Shown: positions 10,501 to 17,318, counted from the first letter of the stretch. The stretch is DNA of 17,626 bases from Methylomonas sp. (GCF_023228165.1 NZ_JALOBS010000053.1:1-17626), one strand, 5' to 3'. Program-made: numbers and translations. The notes: generated from the letters alone by a model not told the origin.

Positions 10501-10558
10501 CACCGCTGCTAATCAGTACCTGCTCGATGTCGTTTTCGAAGTCGATTTCCTTATGCAT
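7529..10558 (-). CDS. hsdR: Type I restriction endonuclease subunit R
   Basis: Motor and cleavage subunit of a type I restriction enzyme: it translocates DNA using ATP and cuts far from the recognition site when bound to HsdM and HsdS. The 1009-residue product shows an N-terminal PDDEXK nuclease core with D134 (IPDVVLAV) and E148-L-K150, then a superfamily 2 helicase: Walker A SAGSGKS at 306-312, DEAH at 423-426, TAT at 489-491 and a motif VI-like QTLSRLNRT further on, followed by a helical C-terminus. The open frame runs upstream to 10663 inside the preceding gene, but the ATG at 10558 begins MHKEIDFEND, is the natural family start, and has a GAGGGAGAG Shine-Dalgarno run just before it. It overlaps the end of the YhcG-like gene by eight bases, so the two should be translationally coupled. 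Length and motifs look intact. Confidence 0.97.
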   Translation of the reverse strand: MHKEIDFENDIEQVLISSGGYQKSDPKTYDPEIALFPAETIAFVQKTQPKIWARLTQLGASKAETLLLDSLVKELAAKGCLAVLREGFKCLGKTVRIAYFAPNTGLDPSATKRYADNRLIIARQVKTKSGAIPDVVLAVNGLPVVTLELKNPMSATHWNVENAKFQYRYERDPKELLFAFKQRCLVHFAVDTELAYMTTKLEGKETFFLPFNLGHNHGAGNPPAKGDVRTTYLWHKALTRDSLMDILARFIHLDVEEKTVVTEKGIKRHRKETMIFPRYHQLDAVRTLTEHAQSQGAGHNYLIQHSAGSGKSNSIAWLAHRLSSLHNANDEKIFHTVVVITDRLVLDQQLQDTIFQFEHKLGVVQKIDEDTQQLAKALAGGVPIIISTIQKFPFIAQAIRTLEANGKAIAISTAGKRFAVIVDEAHSSQSGETAMELRKILNRDGIESAIAEQLLDMEDDALSEEAKKELLREQLKRTKQPNLSYFAFTATPKFKTLAVFDEPGPTGTVPFHHYSMRQAIEEGFIHDVLENYTCYKRYYKLIQKVEQDPEVPRRKAAKALARFVAFHDYEIAQKVEVIVEHFRTHTRHKIGGRAKAMVVTGSREHAVRYKLGFDKYIKEKGYTDVKSLVAFSGEISLKEFADKKFTEVNMNNGIKETELPEKFNTEEYQVLLVAEKYQTGFDQPLLHSMYVDKRLAGIQVVQTLSRLNRTTRGKSDTFVLDFVNEPEDIYKAFKPYYQVTPKGEDTDPQQLNTLAHSLIEWKVFTKDEVNAWCEIWFRNRMNPTGGEHKKLNGLLDLAVERFKQLSEEDNLFFKGQLATFRNLYMFVSQIIPYQDSDHEKLYSYIRFLLNKLPRNTDTGTVQVDDDVELKYYRLQKISEGSIDLKVGEAESVYGPMDVGTGQPDEEVQLSTLVEKLNERFGTEFTLADQLFFDQVRETAVANEQLRQAVMANTIENFASVFNKQLENLFVERMDGNEDIFVRLMNDEAFRNIAAGHLVQAVYQQVRTGS

Positions 10559-11591
10559 CACTCTCTCCCTCAGTGTGTTGTAGTGCCTGTTCAATCGCCT
10601 CAATGCTTGGCAGACTGGTTTGCAATTCGGCGGGTAGGGATTCCAGCAGTTTGTATTCGGCAATCCCCATAGGCTGAGTTTTATCGCTCAAGGCATATTC
10701 GGCCACGACCTTGTTTTTGCTTTTGCATAGCAGCAGGCCAATGGTAGGGCTATCGTGCTCGTCCTTAATCTGCCGATCCACCGCCGTCAGATAAAACCCC
10801 AGTTGACCAAGGTGCTCCGGTTTGAATGTGCCGGCCTTGAGCTCGATCACCACGTAACAGCGCAATTTCAGGTGATAAAACAACAAATCGATGAAAAACT
10901 CATCGCCGCCCACATCCAGCAACACCTGGCGCCCGACAAACGCAAAACCTGCGCCCAATTCCAATAAAAATTCGGTGACATGTCTCACCAGGGCATTTTC
11001 AATCTCGCGTTCCTGTGCTGCTTCGGTCAATCCCAGAAAATCAAAACGGTAAGGGTCTTTCAGAGATTCGCGAGCCAGATCCGATTGCGGTTTGGGTAGG
11101 CGATCTTCGAAGTTGGTGATGGCAGTGCCGCTGCGCTCAAACAAGCGGGTTTCGATCTGCATCACCAGCACGTTGCGTGACCAATTGTGTTCCAGTGTCT
11201 TAGCGACATACCAGCGGCGTTCAGCCTCGGATTTTAGCTTATCCAGCAACGCCAGCTGGTGATACCACGGTAATTGTGCAAGCACCGCTTGCACAAATTC
11301 GGCATCAGGCCACGCCTCGGCAAAGGCGCGCATGTATTTTAGGTTGCGTGGCGAGAAACCTTTCATGTCCGGGAAGGCATTGCGCAAATCCTGCGCCAAT
11401 CGCTCGATGACTTTAGCCCCCCAGCCTTGCTGCGTTTGCCGTGTCAAAATGTCTTGACCAATTTGCCAGTACAGCAACACCAACTCACGATTAACCGCCA
11501 GCGCGGCACGTTGTTGGGCGCTGTGAATGCGAGATTTCAGCTCAGTCAGCCACGCAGGGTAATCGGCGGGCAAAGGCACAATGTCAGGCAT
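10551..11591 (-). CDS. YhcG/DUF1016-family PDDEXK nuclease
   Basis: Protein of 346 residues of the YhcG (DUF1016) family: an N-terminal helical domain of about 150 residues followed by a PDDEXK nuclease domain. Candidate catalytic residues are D235 in FFIDLLFYH, E250 and K252 in VVIELKAG, and Q263 in GQLGFYL. The conserved GFSPRNLKYMRAFAEAW stretch at about 78-94 is typical of the N-terminal domain. These proteins are often found between hsdS and hsdR in type I operons; the family is nuclease-like, but its part in restriction is not established. The frame extends upstream to 11645, but I placed the start at ATG 11591, which has AGGAG seven bases upstream. This start overlaps the last eight bases of hsdS, and the gene overlaps hsdR by eight bases, so it is tightly built into the operon. 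Confidence 0.93.
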   Translation of the reverse strand: MPDIVPLPADYPAWLTELKSRIHSAQQRAALAVNRELVLLYWQIGQDILTRQTQQGWGAKVIERLAQDLRNAFPDMKGFSPRNLKYMRAFAEAWPDAEFVQAVLAQLPWYHQLALLDKLKSEAERRWYVAKTLEHNWSRNVLVMQIETRLFERSGTAITNFEDRLPKPQSDLARESLKDPYRFDFLGLTEAAQEREIENALVRHVTEFLLELGAGFAFVGRQVLLDVGGDEFFIDLLFYHLKLRCYVVIELKAGTFKPEHLGQLGFYLTAVDRQIKDEHDSPTIGLLLCKSKNKVVAEYALSDKTQPMGIAEYKLLESLPAELQTSLPSIEAIEQALQHTEGESDA

Positions 11592-12966
11592 GGGCAAGCT
11601 CCTGTTGCTCGGATTGCGGCGGGACTTTGATGCCTCGCACGTCAATTTTACCGGTGACGGCGTTGGTGATTAGGGCGGAACGGTATTCTTGAAGCCTATC
11701 AATAACCATAGTAATTGAATAAACTTGCCGCTCTGTCGCATCGAGAGCAGCACTAATTCGAAGACAAATGTCCTTCTGCTCGTGCTCAGGTGGTAGCGCC
11801 AGCCACATGTCTTTTATATCGTTCAACCCAAGTTGGATTTTTGTTCCACCATATCCAGCCCCAAGTAATTGTGCCTGCCCGGCTGACGAGAAAATCTGAT
11901 AGGCTAGCCATTGTCCTGTGACGTGATTGCTGTTTGGTCTGACTAAAGCAAGGTGTTGACTTACATATGCAGACTCAAACCCATCAGGGACTACTGCAAC
12001 AGAACCCAAGTCAGCTGTGATGGAAATTATCACATCACCACCTTTCGTTGCTGTTCGCTTTCCTTCCGCCGTATCTGGTGGAGAAACTCTCCGAATATCA
12101 TTCAATAATAGCTGTACCGAGTGTCGAGAAACATTTGTGATTCGCAGAAATACACTACCTTCATTTGAGTAGAACTCAGCCCAGCCGCGTGAGCCACTTG
12201 TAACGAAATCTGACGCATGCCTGAGCCTTATCGTATTCCAATGCGCCGGAATCTCCCCCAACCAAGCCACTCCCGAATCCTTCATCGGCACCGATGGATC
12301 AAGCCCCTTGGTGACGGCATGGCTAATCAGCGCCGTGCGCTTTTCGGCCAGCTTTTCCAGCAAGGTTTGCTTCTTGGCAATCAGGGCATCGATTTGAGCG
12401 GTTTTGAAATCTAGGAATTGGGCAATGGCCAGTTGCTCCTCAAACGGCGGCAACGGGGTAAATGCGTTAGCGATTGCATACTGAGGTAATCCAAAACGTG
12501 TGACACCATTGGCTGCAACTGTAAATTGCGCATTAAATCCCTTCGATTGAAACAGTCGAAATAAATAACGACCATGCAAGTCAATGGGTTTGATTTGCGT
12601 GAGGTGATATCCGCAGACAAGGCCTTCGATATCTTCCGCGACACAGGCAGGAACAGCTATATCTTCAGGGGTTTCTGAATCCTTCGTGACGATCACATCA
12701 CCGACATCAACTTTGAATTTCTTAATCTCTGCTTCAGTTGCAGAGGCTTGCATAAATTCTAATCGACTGTCGATGTATTCGTTCTTGTAAACATCCGTGT
12801 AGTTGCAAAGAATTACTGGTTCTTCACCCTCCACGGTTTTTTTGTCGACATTGCTGGGTTGAACCGTCGCCAGAAACTTCAGCTTCTGAGCACCCCAATG
12901 CGTCGGAATATCACCAAGCCATGCCGAACCAGAGCTTTTAAGGTTGTCATAGACACCGATTTGCAT
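11584..12966 (-). CDS. hsdS: Type I restriction-modification specificity subunit S
   Basis: DNA-recognition subunit that binds the two halves of a bipartite target and is shared by the methylase and the nuclease complex. The 460-residue protein has two target-recognition domains, about 12-185 and 231-395, each followed by a conserved helical spacer (about 186-222 and 396-440). The halves are visibly repeated: SGSAWLGDIPTHW at 12-24 returns as SGVAWLGEIPAHW at 231-243, and KRTALISHAVT near 209-219 returns as YRSALITNAVT near 428-438. The recognition domains differ, so the target should be asymmetric; its sequence cannot be read from the protein. The start codon shares one base with the hsdM stop (TGATG) and has a GAGG Shine-Dalgarno site inside hsdM. 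The last eight bases overlap the YhcG-like gene. Two full domains and no stop suggest it is functional. Confidence 0.96.
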   Translation of the reverse strand: MQIGVYDNLKSSGSAWLGDIPTHWGAQKLKFLATVQPSNVDKKTVEGEEPVILCNYTDVYKNEYIDSRLEFMQASATEAEIKKFKVDVGDVIVTKDSETPEDIAVPACVAEDIEGLVCGYHLTQIKPIDLHGRYLFRLFQSKGFNAQFTVAANGVTRFGLPQYAIANAFTPLPPFEEQLAIAQFLDFKTAQIDALIAKKQTLLEKLAEKRTALISHAVTKGLDPSVPMKDSGVAWLGEIPAHWNTIRLRHASDFVTSGSRGWAEFYSNEGSVFLRITNVSRHSVQLLLNDIRRVSPPDTAEGKRTATKGGDVIISITADLGSVAVVPDGFESAYVSQHLALVRPNSNHVTGQWLAYQIFSSAGQAQLLGAGYGGTKIQLGLNDIKDMWLALPPEHEQKDICLRISAALDATERQVYSITMVIDRLQEYRSALITNAVTGKIDVRGIKVPPQSEQQELAHA

Positions 12967-15185
12967 CAGACCACCTCACTCAGCATCGCCATGATGTCTT
13001 TTTCCAGCTGGCTGATTTCGCCTGCAATCTCATCCAACGGCCGCGGCGGTTGGTAGACATAAAAATGCCGATTCAACGGAATCTCGTAGCCAACCTTGGT
13101 TTTGTCGTGGGCTATCCAGGCATCAGGCACATGCGGCAGGACTTCTGCTTTCAGGTAATCTTCGCAGTGGTCTTTGACCAACTTTAGCAGCTGGTCGTGG
13201 CCGGTTTCGTTGTCGTATTTAAGCGGCAGCGGCAAGCTGATGTCATCTGGCAACGCCACGATTTCGGTATCCCGCAGCTCAGGGTCGGGTTCCGGGTTGC
13301 CTTTGGCATCCAGACAAATATCGGCTTTGGGATCGCGCTCGGACAACGCCGCAAGAATGGCTTTTTTAAGCGGCGCGCCAACCTTGATACCGGCGTCTTG
13401 CAAGGTGTCGGCGAGCAGGGTTTCAAACTCGGCGCGGTTGAGATAAAGGGTTACGCTTTCCACCTCGTGCAGAGCGGCTTTGATTGCCGCTTGGGTTTCT
13501 TGTCCGGCAGCGATTTCGGCCCGATAGGCGGCATCGTCCTTGCGCTTTTTACTGCCGGCGAGATTAACGAAGGCGCTTTGCTCGTCCAGCCGGGCGATGC
13601 GCTCGGGGCTGACTTGAAAATTCAGGCGTAGCGGGCGCTCGACGGTGATTTTGAGAAAGCCGAAGTCTTGATTATTAAACAGTTTGCTGCACACACGGCG
13701 CTGGGATTTGCCGTCCACAATGACGTCACATTCCGCATCCTGCTCGTGTTCGGCATACAGGCGCACCAATGCCTTGATGTGCTCGTCCGACAGCTCGTTA
13801 CGCTTATTGCCCAAGCTCTTGTCCATTTTTTTGAAGTGCCGGGTACCGTCAATCAACTGTACCTTGCCTTGGCGATGGGAGGGCTTTTTATTGGTAACGA
13901 TCCAGACGTAGGTATAAATGCCGGTGTTGTAGAACATCTGGTCAGGCAGAGCGACAACAGCATCGAGCAAATCATTTTCGATAATCCAACGGCGGATATT
14001 GGATTCGCCTGAACCGGCGTCGCCGGTAAACAGCGGCGAGCCGTTGAACACAATGGCGATTTTAGAGCCATCGCCGCCGCTTTTGGGTGGATTGTGCATC
14101 TTGGAAATCATATGCTGCAAAAACAGCAGCGATCCATCGTTGATGCGTGGCAGTCCTGCGCCAAAACGGCCAGAAAAACCTTGATCTTCGTACTCTTCGC
14201 GCACGAAATCTTCTTCAGGCTTCCACTCCACGCCGAATGGCGGGTTGGCCAGCATGTAATGGAACTTCTTGTCTTGGTGGCCGTCGTGCGGCACAAAACC
14301 ATTAGTCTTGTTTTTGGCGTCCTTGATACCCAGCGTGTCGCCGTAGATCAGGTTGTTGATTGGCTCGTCCTTGATCAGCAGATCGGAACAGCAAATGGCG
14401 TAAGACTCCGGGTTATATTCCTGGCCGAATAGTTCGATGTTGGCGTCCGGATTAAGCCCCGTGGTAAAGCCGTCACCGCAGATGTACTTCTCTGATTCCG
14501 ACAACATGCCGCCTGTACCTGCTGTGGGATCGTAAACGCTGCGGTAGATGCCTTTTTCGTAGATACCTTCCTCGCCGGTGAACAGCAACTGCACCATCAG
14601 GCGGATGACTTCACGCGGGGTAAAGTGATCCCCGGCCTCTTCGTTGGCTTGCTCGTTGAATTTGCGTACCAGCTCTTCAAACAGATAGCCCATTTGCAGG
14701 TTGCTGATGGCTTTGGGGGACAGATTGATTTCTGCCGAGCAGAATTCTCTGATGATCAGAAACAGCCTGTTGGCTTCGTCGAGCTTGGCGATCTCGGTCT
14801 CGAATTCGAACTTGTCGAAGATGTCGCGAGCACGGGGCGAGAAGCCCTGGATATAAGCGATCAGGTTGCCGGCGATGTTGGGGGCATCACCCAGCAATTT
14901 TTCAAAAGTGAAGCCGCTGGTGTTAAACAGTTCCTGCTTGCGGTCATTGGCGGCAATACGTGATAGCGCCTTTTCCAGCGCTTGGCCTGTGATACCTTTT
15001 TTCTCAAGCCGCTTTTTTTCATCCAACACTTGTTGCTTGTTTTCCGCTAAGACCAAATCAAAGCGACGCAAAACAATCAACGGCAGCATCACGCGGCGGT
15101 ACTGCGGTGGACGATAAGGACCGCGCAGCTTATTGGCGATATTCCAGATGAAGCCGACTAGGTTTTGGTGTTGAGTGCTTTGCAT
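12966..15185 (-). CDS. hsdM: Type I restriction-modification DNA methyltransferase subunit M
   Basis: N6-adenine DNA methyltransferase subunit, using S-adenosylmethionine; it protects host DNA and is needed for cleavage together with HsdS and HsdR. The 739-residue product has the N-terminal HsdM helical domain (LVGFIWNIANKLRGPY at about 9-24), the methylase-entry motif GDHFTPREV near 185-193, AdoMet-binding motif I DPTAGTGG at 219-226 and catalytic motif IV NPPF at 314-317. The C-terminus, with GYEIPLNRHFYVYQPPR and a final helix, belongs to the longer HsdM class (roughly 700-800 residues) rather than the short one of about 500. The ATG at 15185 gives the normal family N-terminus, although no clear Shine-Dalgarno site precedes it. 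It follows the Mrr-like gene by 63 bases in which I see no terminator or good promoter, so it may be translated from the same message. The stop overlaps the hsdS start. Confidence 0.97.
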   Translation of the reverse strand: MQSTQHQNLVGFIWNIANKLRGPYRPPQYRRVMLPLIVLRRFDLVLAENKQQVLDEKKRLEKKGITGQALEKALSRIAANDRKQELFNTSGFTFEKLLGDAPNIAGNLIAYIQGFSPRARDIFDKFEFETEIAKLDEANRLFLIIREFCSAEINLSPKAISNLQMGYLFEELVRKFNEQANEEAGDHFTPREVIRLMVQLLFTGEEGIYEKGIYRSVYDPTAGTGGMLSESEKYICGDGFTTGLNPDANIELFGQEYNPESYAICCSDLLIKDEPINNLIYGDTLGIKDAKNKTNGFVPHDGHQDKKFHYMLANPPFGVEWKPEEDFVREEYEDQGFSGRFGAGLPRINDGSLLFLQHMISKMHNPPKSGGDGSKIAIVFNGSPLFTGDAGSGESNIRRWIIENDLLDAVVALPDQMFYNTGIYTYVWIVTNKKPSHRQGKVQLIDGTRHFKKMDKSLGNKRNELSDEHIKALVRLYAEHEQDAECDVIVDGKSQRRVCSKLFNNQDFGFLKITVERPLRLNFQVSPERIARLDEQSAFVNLAGSKKRKDDAAYRAEIAAGQETQAAIKAALHEVESVTLYLNRAEFETLLADTLQDAGIKVGAPLKKAILAALSERDPKADICLDAKGNPEPDPELRDTEIVALPDDISLPLPLKYDNETGHDQLLKLVKDHCEDYLKAEVLPHVPDAWIAHDKTKVGYEIPLNRHFYVYQPPRPLDEIAGEISQLEKDIMAMLSEVV

Positions 15186-15248
15186 AGATGTTTTGAGTGA
15201 ATCGGTCAGTGATTGAGTTTTATGAATTTAGGCGCTTTGCTTGGACTT
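15186..15248 (-). other. Short gap between the Mrr-like gene and hsdM
   Basis: Sixty-three AT-leaning bases. I see no hairpin, no convincing promoter and no clear Shine-Dalgarno site ahead of the hsdM start. Read-through from the Mrr-like gene seems the simplest explanation for hsdM expression. Confidence 0.5.
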
Positions 15249-16292
15249 TTACCGATCGGGAGTAGCAATTGTCCAGATTCTCTTTAAGGGCAGTTCGGCA
15301 CGAACGTCCTGATCAAGTTTGTCGTAGTTGTCGAGTAATTGCTCAATCAAGTCGTTTTGGTTCCAGAGTCGCACCTTGAAGAACTGAACAGGTACTTCTT
15401 TGTACACGGTCTGTTTGAAATCCGACCACGACACGAACAACCCCTGATCAGCGTTCACACTTTGCATGGCCCCGATCAACTGAGTGAATTCTGGACGATC
15501 TGCCGGCGTATCGCCAGACTTCACCTGAACACATAGCCTAGGCGAGTCGAAGCCGAAAGGGCCGCCGGCGGCCAAAATATCAACTCCTTTATCAGGCCCT
15601 TCTGGGCTGAGATAAGTCGTAAATCCTTGCGCCTTCAGAATCGCATCGACCAGACGAGCCATCCCGTGCCCCTTGAATTTCTGTATGATCAGCTTGGCGA
15701 TAGAATCTCGGGCCAATTGTTCCAGATCGACTAAGCTCTCTTGCGGGGCCTCATCAGTGGCACTCCCATTCACAGACACCTGGGTCGGCGCCGGCATCGG
15801 GGTCTGCCACTGATTGAGCGCCATGGAGCGGACTCTATGTTCAGCGTTGTTGCGTTTGATTTCGCAAACCGTTAGGAAGGCACCAAACGAGTAAAGGAGG
15901 TCTTGATCGAAAGCAGTTCGGGGGATCTCGGTGTTCAACCACGAAATTTCCCGATAGTGACGATAGTCATCTGCGGCGGCAGGGTCAAATTTGCATGGAC
16001 TCTTGATCTCGCCAATGGCGATTGTCGGTTTGTTCTTATTGGGCAGCACCACCCAGTCACCAACCTTCATCGCAAGGACAAAAGCCCAGATCTGACCCGA
16101 CCAATTGCCCAATTTACGGGGTAGCTCTCCCGGATAAGTCTGAAGCACCCGTTGCTTGATCCCCTCATAGTCGGGGATAGATGTCATGTCATTTGCCGTT
16201 AGTTCCCCCCACGTCAGATAGACTCGGTTTTCATCGATAAATTTTGACTCGTGCTCGCCGTAACTGCCTGCACGAACTAACCATAATGACAT
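15249..16292 (-). CDS. Mrr-like restriction endonuclease with N-terminal PUA/EVE-like domain
   Basis: Restriction-type nuclease of 347 residues. The C-terminal half is an Mrr catalytic domain: GHGMARLVDAILKAQGF at about 208-224, then D238 in GVDIL and Q256-V-K258 in CVQVKSG, matching the D...QxK active site of the Mrr branch of PDDEXK enzymes. The N-terminal 150 residues (LWLVRAG at 3-9, NWSGQIWAFVLAMKVGDWVVLP at about 63-84) resemble the PUA/EVE-like fold seen in many restriction-system proteins, which often senses modified bases; that role here is inferred. The ATG at 16292 has an excellent AAGGA Shine-Dalgarno site six bases upstream. It is the first gene of the restriction series and directly follows a relic of an hsdS tail, so it may once have belonged to another type I operon. 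An alternative view is a modification-dependent (type IV) enzyme unrelated to hsdMSR. Confidence 0.9.
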   Translation of the reverse strand: MSLWLVRAGSYGEHESKFIDENRVYLTWGELTANDMTSIPDYEGIKQRVLQTYPGELPRKLGNWSGQIWAFVLAMKVGDWVVLPNKNKPTIAIGEIKSPCKFDPAAADDYRHYREISWLNTEIPRTAFDQDLLYSFGAFLTVCEIKRNNAEHRVRSMALNQWQTPMPAPTQVSVNGSATDEAPQESLVDLEQLARDSIAKLIIQKFKGHGMARLVDAILKAQGFTTYLSPEGPDKGVDILAAGGPFGFDSPRLCVQVKSGDTPADRPEFTQLIGAMQSVNADQGLFVSWSDFKQTVYKEVPVQFFKVRLWNQNDLIEQLLDNYDKLDQDVRAELPLKRIWTIATPDR

Positions 16293-16303
16293 GATGTTTC
16301 CTT

Positions 16304-16398
16304 TTAATTTTCCAATGCGATTGCCTTGGCTTCCGGCAGGTGTAACTGATCGGAGATTAGGCGGGGGATCAGAGTGTCCTTTTAATGTCGTCCAGCAT
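16304..16398 (-). pseudogene. Scar of a deleted type I RM system: hsdM start joined to hsdS tail
   Basis: Two short coding remnants meet here. On the minus strand an ATG at 16398 begins MLDDIKRTL and stops at 16369; this resembles the first residues of one class of HsdM proteins, which would continue with Trp where a stop now stands. In another frame, from about 16381 to the stop at 16304, the sequence reads KDTLIPRLISDQLHLPEAK and then AIALEN, very like the C-terminus of many HsdS proteins (RDTLLPRLISGQLRLPEA type). The overlap AAGGACACTCTG would encode both pieces in their own frames, so it looks like the crossover point of a deletion that removed most of an hsdM-hsdS pair. The stop is followed at once by the Shine-Dalgarno site and start of the Mrr-like gene. 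The HsdS-like part is the stronger half; the HsdM-like part rests on nine residues. Confidence 0.6.
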
Positions 16399-16431
16399 GA
16401 TTTTTAAGTGTACTAGGTAAAAAAGCGTCTG

Positions 16432-16437
16432 ATTATA
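16432..16437 (-). promoter_or_regulatory. Candidate -10 box (TATAAT) for the restriction operon
   Basis: A perfect TATAAT on the minus strand, 34 bases before the ATG of the HsdM-like remnant and about 140 bases before the Mrr-like gene. No good -35 hexamer lies at 15-18 bases, so it is a weak call. It may be the promoter of the lost hsdM that now drives the Mrr-like gene and those behind it. Confidence 0.35.
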
Positions 16438-16463
16438 TGCAACGTAATACTGTCCCCATGGAG

Positions 16464-16694
16464 TTATTTTAATCGATAACCCTTCTTAATTTTTTTGCTG
16501 CTGATTTTTTGACTGGCTGATTCTGCTTCTTGTTCGGTGGTAAACCATTCCTTCCTCACCGTACCGGGTGACCCTACCCTGCCCCATTCCTTAATCAGTG
16601 ACCAATCGTCAAATAAACCTGGCGTCACAAACATCTGATAAAAACGATGCATGTTGTCTTTCTCGTCATGCCGTTCCATATATAGATGATTCAT
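16464..16694 (-). CDS. Small stand-alone WGR-domain protein
   Basis: A 76-residue protein that is almost entirely one WGR domain, a fold found in PARPs and in bacterial proteins, probably binding nucleic acid. The key stretch is EWGRVGSPGTVRKEWF at about 36-51, preceded by the hydrophobic and aromatic strand HRFYQMFVTPGLFDDWSLI at about 16-34 and followed by a lysine-rich tail. The ATG at 16694 lies three bases after the stop of the resolvase gene, and GGAG within the end of the resolvase gene provides a Shine-Dalgarno site eight bases away, so the two are probably translated together. Its role is not known; the pairing with a resolvase suggests a part in a mobile element. No terminator is obvious after it, so some read-through into the restriction genes is possible. 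Confidence 0.85.
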   Translation of the reverse strand: MNHLYMERHDEKDNMHRFYQMFVTPGLFDDWSLIKEWGRVGSPGTVRKEWFTTEQEAESASQKISSKKIKKGYRLK

Positions 16695-16697
16695 CGC

Positions 16698-17318
16698 TTA
16701 CTCTCCAGAATGGTTGACGGACTTTTCACTTTGCGGTGATTTCAACGCCGCTTCCCGAATCCGCATAATGGTTTGCCGAGTGGTTTTGAACTCTCGAGCC
16801 AACTCTGAAACGTTGCTGCCAACAGCCAATCGTTTCACCACTTCAGCACGATCTTCCGCATTGAGTGCCGGCGGCCGACCGAACTGTTTACCCGCCGCCT
16901 TCGCGCGACTAATGCCTGCTTGAGTTCGCTCAATCAGCAAGTCACGCTCAAACTCAGCAACGGCTGCGATGACCTGCATGGTCATCTTGCCGGCAGAACT
17001 GGTTAGATCAACCCCGCCCAACGCCAGACAATGAACGCGCACTCCAGAATTCGAAAGATGCTCGACCGTGGCTCTGACATCCATAGCGTTGCGACCGAGC
17101 CGATCCAGTTTGGTCACCACCAATACATCGCCCGATTCCATCCGGTCGATCAATTTATTAAAGCCAGGTCGTTCTTTAGCCGCGACTGAACCGCTGATGC
17201 TTTCTTCAATCAAACGATGCGGCTGAATGGCAAAACCGGCAGATTGAATTTCCCGGCTTTGATTTTGGGTGGTTTGGTCTGTGGTCGACACTCGACAGTA
17301 AGCAAAAACGCGTGACAT
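16698..17318 (-). CDS. Serine recombinase, resolvase/invertase family
   Basis: A 206-residue small serine recombinase of the Tn3 resolvase / DNA invertase type, which cuts and rejoins DNA at short dyad sites through a phosphoserine link. The catalytic nucleophile is S11 in AYCRVSTTDQ, with R9, and the conserved KLDRLGRN at 70-77 supplies R73 and R76. The long E helix (about 105-140, SSAGKMTMQVIAAVAEFERDLLIERT) and the GRPP linker near 147-150 are typical, and the C-terminal 40 residues form a helix-turn-helix (VSELAREFKTTRQTIMRI). Length and motifs look complete. The ATG at 17318 is preceded by only a weak GGA site. No transposase gene is visible, so this may be an accessory gene left from a transposon. 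A possible binding region lies just upstream. Confidence 0.95.
   Translation of the reverse strand: MSRVFAYCRVSTTDQTTQNQSREIQSAGFAIQPHRLIEESISGSVAAKERPGFNKLIDRMESGDVLVVTKLDRLGRNAMDVRATVEHLSNSGVRVHCLALGGVDLTSSAGKMTMQVIAAVAEFERDLLIERTQAGISRAKAAGKQFGRPPALNAEDRAEVVKRLAVGSNVSELAREFKTTRQTIMRIREAALKSPQSEKSVNHSGE

Noticed and set aside
10559..10663. 35-codon upstream extension of hsdR
   Set aside because: It lies within the YhcG-like gene; the ATG at 10558 has a purine-rich ribosome site and gives the normal HsdR N-terminus.
11592..11645. 18-codon upstream extension of the YhcG-like gene
   Set aside because: It overlaps hsdS coding sequence without a ribosome site; AGGAG precedes the ATG at 11591.
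16441..16463. GGGGACAGTATTACG on the minus strand as part of a REP-type element
   Set aside because: The string recalls sequences near REP-associated transposases, but it is single, has no paired inverted copy, and no transposase is nearby.
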